Shown one piece after another: positions 30,310 through 39,291 of a stretch of DNA of 39,383 nucleotides (position 1 is its first letter; the number at the start of each line of letters is the position of its first letter). The position numbers and the translations under genes are program-made. The DNA lies in the NCBI GenBank assembly GCA_035290345.1, contig DATDUP010000017.1:1-39383 (forward strand). Reading direction: 5' to 3'. Source of the DNA: DATDUP01 sp035290345. Its GTDB lineage: Bacteria > Patescibacteriota > Patescibacteriia > Magasanikbacterales > UBA922. The notes below the pieces were generated by a model. It ran no database searches. It was given only the letters and a program-made list of their open reading frames with translations, and was not told the DNA's origin.

Positions 30310-31836
30310 ATGAAGTGGCGGATAAACTTTTCAATTATCAATTCTAATTACAATTTGGTCGGTTACGCCCCATCTGCTTTTATTGCCAATGTTCCCTGCA
30401 AAAATGGTCAACAGATTTTTCGCGAATGGTACATTGAACATGAAAATGGACGGACCACCAGTTATGTTCCGGTGGAGGTAATTGACGCAGTGACGGATTG
30501 GATCTTGGAGAAAATAATCAAAGAGCCGGCCTGGGTAGATGATCTGCATCAGACAACGGAACAGTTGAACCGAGACTATTTTACTTTTGCTCATAGTTTA
30601 GTTAATAAGAACTGGGCCGCACTATCAGCGGAAGAAATTTTAGCTGATTATAATGAGCTACGGCGATTGCAGATAACCAGTCATACGCGTTCCATTGCTA
30701 CCACTTGGTTTGTGGATAGTAACGGCGAACCTTTTTCTAATTATCTCCGGGCCCGGTTGGTCACCTGGTTGGAAAAGAAAGGTATTACTGATAAGGCTCG
30801 GGCGGTGAAGTATTTCATCATTTTAACCACGCCAACTCGGTTGAATTTTGCCCAGGAAGAAGAGAAAGAATTTTTACAGCTGTTGGCTAAAGTGCAGGAG
30901 GATGTCTTAGTTAGAGATTTTTTTCAAAAGAAAGGGATTGGTGATCCGACTTCTTTACCAGAGGAAATTATGACGGCGGTTAGAAATCATTTTCAGAAGT
31001 GGCGTTGGATTCCTTATGGTTACATTGGTCCGGCTTATGAATTGGGACATTATCTGAAGGAATTACACCAATCGAGTCGGAGCGGAATCAAGGCTCAGGA
31101 ATTGTTGGCTCGGCAAGCGGAACAAGAGGAAAATATTCACCGAGAACTGTCTGAAGCGTTGGCCCAATTGACCTTGCCAACTGATTTGGAGATCTTGTTC
31201 CGTCAAGCGCGGGAGATCATCTGGTTGAAAGATTACCGTAAGTATTGTATTTTTCACGGTCATTGGGTTTTAGATATGATTACCAAAGAGATCGCCCGAC
31301 GATTAGCAATTAGTCACAAACAGGCCAATTATTTTTTAACTGAAGAAGTTGGCCCGGCTCTCCTTCAAGGAAGATTTGATATTGATCAACTAAACAGTCG
31401 CGCTCGTTATAGCGTAATCTGGGCGGATGCGGAAACACAAAAAATATACTATGCGCAAGAAGCCAGAGAACAATTGAAGAAACTGGATATGGAAATCTTA
31501 CCGGCCCAGGAAGAGGGCGTTTTTAAAGGTACTTGTGCCTATCCTGGCCAGGTGAGCGGCGTGGTAAAAATTGTGAATGAAGTGGCGGAGATGGAAAAAC
31601 TACAGCCAGGAGAGATTATGTTAGCCTTAACCACTTATCCCGCCCTATTACCGGCAATGAGACGGGCGGCGGCCATTGTCACTGAAGACGGAGGGATTAC
31701 TTGCCATGCCGCCATTGTCGCCCGGGAAATGCGCTTGCCTTGTGTGGTCGGAGCACGGTTGGTGACTAAGAAATTGCAAGACGGCGACCGAGTGAGCGTA
31801 GACGCGACCGAAGGGATAATCAAGCAGATTACTTAA
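30310..31836 (+). CDS. PEP-utiliser swivelling-domain protein, paralogue 1
   Basis: A 508-residue protein. The last 90 residues are a phosphohistidine swivelling domain of the PEP synthase type, with GGITCHAAIVARE and His466 as expected phospho-carrier. In PEP synthase and pyruvate phosphate dikinase this domain carries phosphate between an ATP-grasp domain and a PEP/pyruvate barrel; neither is present here. The preceding 400 residues are helical, with a motif FQKWRWIPYGYIGPAYE (GP at 240-241) and a segment REIIWLKDYRKY shared by the paralogues. That second segment resembles the region before the swivelling domain in rifampin phosphotransferase-like enzymes, where the middle domain binds the substrate. 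The ATG at 30310 is favoured by the promoter position. Confidence 0.75.
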   Translation: MKWRINFSIINSNYNLVGYAPSAFIANVPCKNGQQIFREWYIEHENGRTTSYVPVEVIDAVTDWILEKIIKEPAWVDDLHQTTEQLNRDYFTFAHSLVNKNWAALSAEEILADYNELRRLQITSHTRSIATTWFVDSNGEPFSNYLRARLVTWLEKKGITDKARAVKYFIILTTPTRLNFAQEEEKEFLQLLAKVQEDVLVRDFFQKKGIGDPTSLPEEIMTAVRNHFQKWRWIPYGYIGPAYELGHYLKELHQSSRSGIKAQELLARQAEQEENIHRELSEALAQLTLPTDLEILFRQAREIIWLKDYRKYCIFHGHWVLDMITKEIARRLAISHKQANYFLTEEVGPALLQGRFDIDQLNSRARYSVIWADAETQKIYYAQEAREQLKKLDMEILPAQEEGVFKGTCAYPGQVSGVVKIVNEVAEMEKLQPGEIMLALTTYPALLPAMRRAAAIVTEDGGITCHAAIVAREMRLPCVVGARLVTKKLQDGDRVSVDATEGIIKQIT

Positions 31837-31839
31837 GGT

Positions 31840-33345
31840 ATGATTCCCGAAGAACAATTACAAGCTATCTGGTTTCCCTTGGAAAAACTCCATGATTACC
31901 CACCACCGGCTTTAGAGCCGCCACTTTTGGCTATGGCTAGAGAGATGTCAGATTGGGGGATGGAGAATGTCAAATACAGCTTGAATGAATATAACCAGGG
32001 TTTGACCACCATGTATTATCTCGTAGATGAACGCCGGCAAGCAGCTGAGCAATGTTTGCAAGTGATCCTAGCGGGACCGGAACAGCTGGATGAGATTCAT
32101 GGTGATTCTAACGAAACTGCGGCTCGGTTAAAGTTAGTGGCCGAGGAAATCCTGGCTGCGGATTTGACAATCTGTTCGGATAAGGAATTAGGAGACAAGT
32201 ATCAACGATTATGGAAAGAACAGACTCATTTGCATCTGATCCGCGGTATTGCTTGGCTTTTGGAAACCCAATATGAACTTTTCAGCAACTATCTTGTTTC
32301 TTTTTTGCACGGACATTTGCAGAAAAAAGGTCTGGCTGACGATCCGGTCTTGGTTTTTGCCACCCTGACCAACCCGGTCACTCCCACTTTAGCAACAGAA
32401 GAACGCCAAGATTTGTTACGTCTGGCGCAGAGGGTAAAAATTGGGGAGATAGCTAACCGCGAAGACGAGCCGGCTATTTTGGACCAGGCAAAAAAATATT
32501 CATTCATCAATTTTGGAGCCGCAGGGCCGGTTTTGACCTCGGCCGATGTTTGCCAACAGATTGCTGATTTGTTGACTCATGTCCAAGATTTGACTAAAGA
32601 ATTGAGTCAAGTACTGCCCGCGTTCACTAAGAATGCCCAAGAACAGGAAACTTTGTTAACGCGTCTGTCCATAGATGAAAAACATCAACACTTGTTGCGT
32701 CTGGCCCGAGACATTGTTTGGCAAAAGGCCTGGAGCAAGGAGCATCAATTTTTGGGCTGGCAAGCTTTGGATAAACTGCTGCGAGAATTGGGCCGGCGTC
32801 ATTTTCTGTCCAGTCAGCAGACCCGGTATCTATTGCCACAGGAAATATTGAATTTTTGCGAGGGAATAGAGGTTGATCCGGAAGAATTGAATCAGCGTTA
32901 TCTTTATAGTTTTTTAATCATTGAACCTGCTGGTTCGTATTTTGTGACCGGCCAGGCCGCTCGTGATCTTAAAGCCAAAATGCGTTTTTCGGCTGAAGAA
33001 ACCCAGACGATTGTTGATGGCATTTTGATCGGTCGGGTAGCAGTAGCTGGTCAAGCCAAAGGCCGGGTCAAAATTGTAAATACGGTGAAAGAAATGGACA
33101 AGATGGAGACAGGGGACATTTTAGTCTCGGAAATGACCATCCCGGAAATTGTGCCAGCGATGAAAAAAGCGGCGGCCATTGTGACTGATATGGGTGGCAT
33201 CACCTGCCATGCCGCTATTGTGTCTCGGGAATTACATAAACCCTGTGTCATTGGTACCAAAATTGCCACCCAAGTATTGAAAGACGGTGATTGGGTGGAA
33301 GTAGACGCAGCCAAGGGAGAGGTCCGGTTAATCCCTTCGGTATGA
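31840..33345 (+). CDS. PEP-utiliser swivelling-domain protein, paralogue 2
   Basis: A 501-residue paralogue, three bases after the first. The C-terminal domain has GGITCHAAIVSRE with His457, preceded by MTIPEIVPAMKKAAAIVTD and followed by PCVIGTKIATQVLKDGD. The helical part differs most from the others at the N-terminus; its GP motif reads INFGAAGP (229-230), without the tryptophan of the other four. LLRLARDIVWQKAW and LLRELGRRHFLS correspond to the linker shared by all copies. Such divergence with a preserved catalytic histidine suggests different binding specificities on a common phospho-carrier. Its stop overlaps the next start as ATGA. Confidence 0.75.
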   Translation: MIPEEQLQAIWFPLEKLHDYPPPALEPPLLAMAREMSDWGMENVKYSLNEYNQGLTTMYYLVDERRQAAEQCLQVILAGPEQLDEIHGDSNETAARLKLVAEEILAADLTICSDKELGDKYQRLWKEQTHLHLIRGIAWLLETQYELFSNYLVSFLHGHLQKKGLADDPVLVFATLTNPVTPTLATEERQDLLRLAQRVKIGEIANREDEPAILDQAKKYSFINFGAAGPVLTSADVCQQIADLLTHVQDLTKELSQVLPAFTKNAQEQETLLTRLSIDEKHQHLLRLARDIVWQKAWSKEHQFLGWQALDKLLRELGRRHFLSSQQTRYLLPQEILNFCEGIEVDPEELNQRYLYSFLIIEPAGSYFVTGQAARDLKAKMRFSAEETQTIVDGILIGRVAVAGQAKGRVKIVNTVKEMDKMETGDILVSEMTIPEIVPAMKKAAAIVTDMGGITCHAAIVSRELHKPCVIGTKIATQVLKDGDWVEVDAAKGEVRLIPSV

Positions 33346-34853
33346 GTAAATTTGAAGTCATTGCCAAAGATTTTAATTCCCCTTTTTTCCGCAATTATAT
33401 CTGGACCGCTTGCTGGGACAAGTTTGCTGAACTTTGGGATGTTCCGCGTCTTCTTCTTTTTACAGTAGCGGAAAAGGAATCGTTGAAATATGTTGGCGAT
33501 CTTCAGTCTTGGACTGTGGTGCATCAGATTTTTCGGGAACGAGTTTCGCAGGATCCGCAGTACCTGGATGGAATTGTCACCCAGACTATGGCCTTTGGTG
33601 AAAAATTCAATCGTTGGTCAGAAAAGTATTTAGTTCGTCCGGATTTGCGCCATTTGTCCGGCGAAGAATTAACGGCTCGGTATCAGGAGTTCGCAGAAAA
33701 ACAAGCTACCTTGTATGCCTATGGTGTGGTTATGCCCACCATGGATTTTTTGAGCTTTTCTTTTGTCGAGGAAGGATTAAAGAAATATCAAGGGCAACCG
33801 TTTACAGAAAGGGAGTTTGCGGATTTTTTCCGCGTTTTTACTTACCCTTGTCGACCTTCGTTTGCCGAAGAACAAGAAACTGATCTTCTCCGGTTGCTGG
33901 CTAAATATGAGAATGATGGAAAGTGGCGGACAATGGTGTTGGAAAAAACAGCTCAAGAGATAAAGGAATCCTTTCCCACTTTTTGGAAGCGATTAGAAAA
34001 ACATACAGAGAAATATGACTGGGTGTATTTTGTCTATCGCGGGCCCAAGTATAAAGCTGAGGATTTTTTGGGATTTTTGCGGGAATATATCCGTCAAGGC
34101 ACAAAGGCCAAAGAAAAACTTGAGGCCAACCGCCAAGAAAGGCGAGATATCGAAAAAAAACAGAGACAATATCTTAAACAATTACATCCTACAGCTGCGG
34201 AAAAAGCTTTTTTGCGTTTTGCTGGTCGTTTAGTTTGGTCCAAACCGCGACGCAAAGATTTGCAGAGTCGTTCTTATAGTCATTTGGAGAATTTGCACAA
34301 AGAACTGGCCCGGCGTCTTTGTTTGACTCTGAACCAAGTGCGTTCTCTTCCTTTGGATCAAGTGGGACCGGCTTTGCGTACCGGTCAGGTGGATACTGAT
34401 TACCTGAATGCTATCTATGACTTTCATGTCTGTTTACCTGAAAAAGAGGGGATAAGGATTTTGGCCGGTGCCGCGGGGCGGGAATATTTTCAAAAAGAAA
34501 TTACTGCTGAACAAGGGAACAGAAACACTGTCCGGATTTTGTCTGGTAATTGTGCGCAAGTCGGGACCGTGAAAGGTCGAGTAAGGATTATCAATCGGCC
34601 GGAAGAAATGGAAAAAATGCAAGACGGTGATGTTTTGGTTTCTGTAGCCACAACTCCGAGTTTGGTACCAGCGATTCGGCGGGCTGGGGCGATTGTAACT
34701 GATGAAGGTGGTTTGACTTGTCATGCCTCCATTGTTAGTCGCGAGTTTAAGATTCCTTGCGTTGTCGGGACAAAGATCGCTACGCAGGTTTTACAAGATG
34801 GGCAGATGGTCAAGGTAGATGCGGATAAAGGAATAGTAGAGGTGGTGGAATAG
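33342..34853 (+). CDS. PEP-utiliser swivelling-domain protein, paralogue 3
   Basis: A 503-residue paralogue whose ATG lies in the ATGA overlap with the previous stop; the frame is open further upstream but that reading lies inside paralogue 2. His461 sits in GGLTCHASIVSRE. The middle motif is YDWVYFVYRGPKY (GP at 234-235), and FLRFAGRLVWSKPRRKD with LHKELARRLCLT forms the shared linker. Swivelling-domain neighbours are VATTPSLVPAIRRAGAIVTD and PCVVGTKIATQVLQDG, almost identical to those of paralogue 5. No ATP-binding domain and no PEP-binding barrel are present. Role as in paralogue 1, unknown. Confidence 0.75.
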   Translation: MSKFEVIAKDFNSPFFRNYIWTACWDKFAELWDVPRLLLFTVAEKESLKYVGDLQSWTVVHQIFRERVSQDPQYLDGIVTQTMAFGEKFNRWSEKYLVRPDLRHLSGEELTARYQEFAEKQATLYAYGVVMPTMDFLSFSFVEEGLKKYQGQPFTEREFADFFRVFTYPCRPSFAEEQETDLLRLLAKYENDGKWRTMVLEKTAQEIKESFPTFWKRLEKHTEKYDWVYFVYRGPKYKAEDFLGFLREYIRQGTKAKEKLEANRQERRDIEKKQRQYLKQLHPTAAEKAFLRFAGRLVWSKPRRKDLQSRSYSHLENLHKELARRLCLTLNQVRSLPLDQVGPALRTGQVDTDYLNAIYDFHVCLPEKEGIRILAGAAGREYFQKEITAEQGNRNTVRILSGNCAQVGTVKGRVRIINRPEEMEKMQDGDVLVSVATTPSLVPAIRRAGAIVTDEGGLTCHASIVSREFKIPCVVGTKIATQVLQDGQMVKVDADKGIVEVVE

Positions 34854-34854
34854 T

Positions 34855-36336
34855 ATGAAAAAATATTTCTTTTTCAATACTGAACCCAATACCAACATTC
34901 TCGGCTTGGATCCAATCATCCGCGCTTTTTGGTCAAAAGAGATGTTAAATTTTACTGGTGGCCGTTTATCTGTTTTTGTTTATGAATTGGATCAAGGAAC
35001 TTTTCAAGCCGGTTGTTTAAAAAAAGAATGGCTGGATTTTTCTGATCAGCTTTTTCAACGTTTTCTGGACGACCATTCTTTTCCTACCGCGATTGTTGAG
35101 TCTCTGACTGCCAATGGCGAAAAATTGTTCAGCTATTGCCAGGATATTCGTCATCGTCAGGACACAGGCATGTCTTTGACTGAACAGAAGAAAGCGATTT
35201 TAAAGATCTTTGATTTGTTTACCGCTATTTGTGTCCCGGGATTGGTTGCCCCAATCATTGAGTTCGGGTCAGGTGGCATGACCAAAAAGATTTACGAAAT
35301 CATCGCGGCTAAGGATTTGTCAAACTCGGGTCTGAGCGCTCCTGAAGCTTTGGCGATTTTGGCTACTTCCCCTAAAAAAATCTGGACAGACGAAGCTAGG
35401 GAGGCGTTGTTAGAGCTGGCAGTAGCGCAGGCCGCTAAATATCCAGACATCCCGACTGATATTCTTTCCACCTATGTAGAAAAATGGGGTTGGGTCTATT
35501 ATGGTTACTGCGGTCCAGAATACACCGTAGCTTCCGTACGCCAGGAATTGGCGAGTTTGATTACTGATTCAACGGATATTGCGGACAAATTGTTTACTTT
35601 GCGGCAAGAAAAAGCAGAATTGGTTCGTCGTCAGGCTAAATTACAGGAAGAACTGCATTTTACAGAAGAAGAGAAATATATTTTGGCTGCGGCTCAGGAT
35701 TTTGCTTACACTAAAGCTTACCGAGCAAATCTCATGGCTTTAGCAGATCATACGGTAAACAAGTTGCTTTGGCCAATTGCCCAGCAGGGCGGGTATTCAA
35801 TAAAACAACTGGGGATGTGTACAGTGAGAGAAATGAAGAAGCACTTGCAGGTCAATGAACCATTACCGTCGGTTGATGTTCTGAATCAGCGTTTGCGATA
35901 TTGTCTTTTCTTGTCAGAAGAAAAAGGGGAATCGGTTTTGATTGGGGCCGAGGCGAAAAAATGGGTGGAGGACAATATCGAACAGGAAAAAGTGCCTGAG
36001 GGTCTGCAGGAATTAGGTGGTATGGTGGCTTGTGCCGGAGGAATAAAAAAAGTAGGAGGACGGGCCAGGATTGTTTTGACCGCCGCTGATGTAGAGAAAG
36101 TGAGAGAAGGGGAAATTCTCTTGTCCACAACCACTATTCCTGATTTTGTTCCGGCCATGCGCCGGGCAGTGGCAGTAGTTACCGAGACTGGCGGCCTGAC
36201 TTGCCATGCGGCCATTGTCAGTCGGGAGATGAATAAACCCTGTTTGATTGGCGTCAAACATTTGTTGAAGATTTTTAAAGATGGGGATCAAGTAGAAGTG
36301 GATATCAGACAAGGAACAATCAGAAAAATAACTTAA
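34855..36336 (+). CDS. PEP-utiliser swivelling-domain protein, paralogue 4
   Basis: A 493-residue paralogue starting one base after the previous stop. It is the most divergent in the first 190 residues (start MKKYFFFNTEPNTNIL), but keeps WGWVYYGYCGPEY (GP at 220-221) and the swivelling domain with His451 in GGLTCHAAIVSRE. The end of the domain reads PCLIGVKHLLKIFKDGD instead of GTKIATQVL, a change also seen at that place in paralogue 1. TTTIPDFVPAMRRAVAVVTE keeps the approach to the active site. Co-translated with its neighbours; function unknown. Confidence 0.75.
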   Translation: MKKYFFFNTEPNTNILGLDPIIRAFWSKEMLNFTGGRLSVFVYELDQGTFQAGCLKKEWLDFSDQLFQRFLDDHSFPTAIVESLTANGEKLFSYCQDIRHRQDTGMSLTEQKKAILKIFDLFTAICVPGLVAPIIEFGSGGMTKKIYEIIAAKDLSNSGLSAPEALAILATSPKKIWTDEAREALLELAVAQAAKYPDIPTDILSTYVEKWGWVYYGYCGPEYTVASVRQELASLITDSTDIADKLFTLRQEKAELVRRQAKLQEELHFTEEEKYILAAAQDFAYTKAYRANLMALADHTVNKLLWPIAQQGGYSIKQLGMCTVREMKKHLQVNEPLPSVDVLNQRLRYCLFLSEEKGESVLIGAEAKKWVEDNIEQEKVPEGLQELGGMVACAGGIKKVGGRARIVLTAADVEKVREGEILLSTTTIPDFVPAMRRAVAVVTETGGLTCHAAIVSREMNKPCLIGVKHLLKIFKDGDQVEVDIRQGTIRKIT

Positions 36337-36340
36337 AAGT

Positions 36341-37906
36341 ATGAACCAAAAATTATCTCATTCTGATTATTTCATCTTAGAAAAGATTCCCAAAGCGCCA
36401 ATTTTCATTTTTTCTTTAGCCGATGCGGCTTTTGTCAATTCAGTCTTTCGTCGTATCTATCATTTACATCAGGTGCCGGGTAATCATTTGAATATTTATG
36501 AAGATGGTAATTTTTCCTTTTGCCAGCAGTTGCCAGCTCTGCGCGCTTGTGCAGATGAGATTTTTGAGAAGATTTTGGCCAAGCCCGAATATGGTTTGGA
36601 AATGGATCGGCGGATTGTCAAGAATGCCACTCTGTTCATTCGTTATAACCAGAAAATTGATCGTTTGAATTTGGCTAAGTTGAGTAACCAGCGATTAGCA
36701 GCGATTTGTCAACAATGGTTTTTTCGTTATTTTCATGATTCTTGGACAGCGGGTTGGCCGGCAGTTTTGGTGGATTTTGAACGCAATTTGTTTTCTAACC
36801 ATTTGTTGGATTATCTCAAACAGAAGATCACCAAAAGCAAAAAAGATCTTTCAGTTGGCAATGTCTTCGCGCTCTTAACCACACCGGCGGCTCAAACTTA
36901 TGCTCAGCAAGAAAATGTTTCTTTGTTGAAGTTATTACAAATAGTCCAGAAAGATAAAGAATTGGCGGATTTTTTGATCTGCGGCAACACCCAATATATT
37001 ATGAAGCAATGGCCAAAGATCGACAGCCGAAGTTATCGCCAATTTATTTCCCATGTCACAAATTTTTGCTGGTTACCTTTTATGTATACCGGCCCGGGTT
37101 GGGGCCCGGATTATTTTATCTCCTCTTTGGCCAGTTTGATCCGCCAGCAGACAAATCCTCGGGCCGAATTGGCCAAATTGGAGGAGCGGGGCAAAAAAAT
37201 TATCCGCGAGCAGAAACAACAATTTCAGATTTTACGCATTCATGGAAAATATGAAAAATTGTTTCGTTTGGCCCGAGCCTTTGTATTTTCCAAGTCATAT
37301 CGTAAGGATGCCATGTATTATGGCTGTTATGTGTTGGACAAAGTTTTTAGAGAAATTTCCCGTCGCACCTATTTAAGTCTGGCCCAAGTCCGGAGAATCT
37401 ATCCCTGGGAAATGGAAGCGGTGTTGTTGGGTCGGCCAGAGGCAGTGGCCGGAGATACTTTGAATCAACGTCAGTTTGCCATCCAGTATTCCACAGATCA
37501 GGGTCGCGTCTGTTGTGAAGGACGAAAGGCTAAGGATTTTTATCAACAATTTTCTTTTGTGGAAGTAAAAAATGAATTGCCTCAGGAGATATTGGGTGAT
37601 TGTGCTTGCGTGGGTAAAGTGCGGGGGGTGGTGCGAGTGATAAATGACCCAGGGGAAATGAAAAAAATGCAGCCCAACGATATTTTAGTTTCCTATGCTA
37701 CCAGTCCCGATATCATGTCGGCGATCCGCCAGGCCAGCGCTATTGTGACTGATTTAGGCGGCATTATCTGCCACGCTGCCATTGTTTCTCGGGAATTAAA
37801 TATTCCTTGCGTGGTAGGAACGAAAATTGCCACCCAAGTTTTGCAAGATGGCGATTTAGTGGAAGTGGATGCTAGCCACGGGATTGTCAGATTGTTGGGG
37901 AAATAA
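36341..37906 (+). CDS. PEP-utiliser swivelling-domain protein, paralogue 5
   Basis: A 521-residue paralogue, four bases after the fourth. His478 lies in GGIICHAAIVSRE, where the usual threonine before cysteine is isoleucine. The middle motif is FCWLPFMYTGPGW (GP at 251-252); ARAFVFSKSYRKDAM with VFREISRRTYLS is the linker. FSNHLLDYLKQKI parallels FSNYLRARLVTWLEKK in paralogue 1 and FSNYLVSFLHGHLQKK in paralogue 2, showing that the homology covers most of the length and not only the C-terminal domain. It is followed by the double HAD protein after 17 bases. Confidence 0.75.
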   Translation: MNQKLSHSDYFILEKIPKAPIFIFSLADAAFVNSVFRRIYHLHQVPGNHLNIYEDGNFSFCQQLPALRACADEIFEKILAKPEYGLEMDRRIVKNATLFIRYNQKIDRLNLAKLSNQRLAAICQQWFFRYFHDSWTAGWPAVLVDFERNLFSNHLLDYLKQKITKSKKDLSVGNVFALLTTPAAQTYAQQENVSLLKLLQIVQKDKELADFLICGNTQYIMKQWPKIDSRSYRQFISHVTNFCWLPFMYTGPGWGPDYFISSLASLIRQQTNPRAELAKLEERGKKIIREQKQQFQILRIHGKYEKLFRLARAFVFSKSYRKDAMYYGCYVLDKVFREISRRTYLSLAQVRRIYPWEMEAVLLGRPEAVAGDTLNQRQFAIQYSTDQGRVCCEGRKAKDFYQQFSFVEVKNELPQEILGDCACVGKVRGVVRVINDPGEMKKMQPNDILVSYATSPDIMSAIRQASAIVTDLGGIICHAAIVSRELNIPCVVGTKIATQVLQDGDLVEVDASHGIVRLLGK

Positions 37907-37923
37907 AAATATTCAATCTGAGT

Positions 37924-39135
37924 ATGCCAAAAAAATCTTCCCCTAAGGTCAAACTCATTTTGTTTGATGCCGCAGGTATGAGCTGGTCTGGAGGGTACCC
38001 CACCACCTGTCGATATTTAGCCAAAAAGTACCGCTGGCCGTATGAACAGGTGTTAGAGGTAATGCAGAATAAATGGTTTTTGTCTGCTTGCACCGGCCAG
38101 ATGACCAGTATTCAGGCTATGGCCGGTGGAGCCAAGGAATTAGGCATTCCTTTGAGCGGGGAACAAGTGGAGAGAATGCATTTGCGTTTGCATAAAGTCA
38201 ATCGACCAGTTTTGAAATATGCCAATGAGTTGCGGAAGCAGGGTTACAAAGTTGTGCTGTTGAGCAATAATTTTTCTAAATATATTGCCCAGTTCAAAAA
38301 ACAATTTCAATTAGAAAAATACTTTGATGCGGTTATCAATTCCCAGGACTTGGGATTTAAAAAGCAGGATCCACGAATGTTTCAGTATGTGCTAAAGAAG
38401 TACCGCGTTAGACCATCTGAAGTCATTTTCTTTGATGATTTGCTGCCCAATCATGCTGTGCCTCAACAGATGGGTTTTCATTGCCTTTTGTTTACCAGCT
38501 TGGAGTCAATGAAAAAGGATCTATCTAAATGGCTTTTTAAGCCTCAGCTTTATATCTTTGATTTACACGGTGTCCTTCTCAATGGCGATTACCACAACAT
38601 CTCGCGGGAATTAGCCAAGAAATACCAAGTAAAGGCAGAGAAGATATATGATACAGTCTATGGGTATCACAAGTTGGCGGCAGTTAGAAAATTTGATCAA
38701 AATCAAGTGATTCCGCAAGCGTTGAATGACCTGCACATACCGGCCGATGCTGCTTTGATTAGAAAAAAACATATTTATTATACTTCGCGTCCCAAGAAAA
38801 TGATCTTTGCTCTGGCGAAGAAATTGCGTGAAGAGGGGAATGTGGTCATCGGTCTTTCCAAAAATATTCCGTATCTTTTTCTAGCCAATGTTCAGCGTTC
38901 CCGCCTTCTTTCATATGTTGATGATGCGCTCAACAGTTATGATTTGAAGCTCCCTAAGGCTAGCCGAAAGACCATGTTGGTTATAATGAAGAAATATGGT
39001 TTTAAAAATCCTCAAGATATTATCTACATTGACGACCAGGCAGACAATTTGGTTGAACCAAAAAAGATGGGTGTGAAAACCATCCTCTATTCCAACTATC
39101 GCGAAATGCTGAAACATTTAGCGAGGATGAAATAA
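37924..39135 (+). CDS. Tandem double HAD-like protein
   Basis: A 403-residue protein made of two HAD-fold units. Unit 1 (about 10-195): motif I ILFDAAGMSW with Asp15, motif II VVLLSNN (Ser114), Lys146/147, motif IV IFFDDLLPN (Asp171, Asp172). Unit 2 (about 207-400): motif I YIFDLHGVLL with Asp213, motif II IGLSKN (Ser312), lysines at 342-345, motif IV IYIDDQADN (Asp370, Asp371). In both, the second aspartate of DxD, the general acid of HAD phosphatases, is replaced (Ala17, His215). DxA is known from phosphonatases, and other residues there from dehalogenases, so ordinary phosphatase activity is doubtful. It is the last gene of the swivelling-domain operon. Confidence 0.8.
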   Translation: MPKKSSPKVKLILFDAAGMSWSGGYPTTCRYLAKKYRWPYEQVLEVMQNKWFLSACTGQMTSIQAMAGGAKELGIPLSGEQVERMHLRLHKVNRPVLKYANELRKQGYKVVLLSNNFSKYIAQFKKQFQLEKYFDAVINSQDLGFKKQDPRMFQYVLKKYRVRPSEVIFFDDLLPNHAVPQQMGFHCLLFTSLESMKKDLSKWLFKPQLYIFDLHGVLLNGDYHNISRELAKKYQVKAEKIYDTVYGYHKLAAVRKFDQNQVIPQALNDLHIPADAALIRKKHIYYTSRPKKMIFALAKKLREEGNVVIGLSKNIPYLFLANVQRSRLLSYVDDALNSYDLKLPKASRKTMLVIMKKYGFKNPQDIIYIDDQADNLVEPKKMGVKTILYSNYREMLKHLARMK

Positions 39136-39149
39136 CAAAAGAAAAATAA

Positions 39150-39177
39150 AACAATCCCAGTTAAGGGATTGTTTTTT
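39150..39177 (+). terminator. Terminator of the PEP-domain operon
   Basis: ACAATCCC and GGGATTGT form an eight-pair stem, followed by six T in total. It follows the HAD gene directly. Confidence 0.9.
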
Positions 39178-39215
39178 GTCTTAAGCATTCTTTTTTCAAA
39201 CAAGGCTTGAGACGA

Positions 39216-39243
39216 GGGCTAGGATCAGGATTGATCTTCGCCC
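39216..39243 (-). terminator. Hairpin downstream of the right-edge gene
   Basis: GGGC/GCCC and GATCA/TGATC pair around a three-base mismatch and a short loop. It lies about 50 bases past the stop of the minus-strand gene at the edge, with no T-run. Confidence 0.4.
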
Positions 39244-39291
39244 AAAAGGTAGGAATGAAGAAGGTTCGGGGTGGGAGGTGGGAAGAGACTA

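Noticed and set aside
33291..33341. Extended N-terminus of array gene 3
   Set aside because: It overlaps the end of gene 2; the ATGA overlap gives a natural start at 33342.
30310..39135. Phosphonate biosynthesis operon
   Set aside because: The swivelling domain and DxA HAD motif invite the idea, but there is no PEP mutase or phosphonopyruvate decarboxylase.
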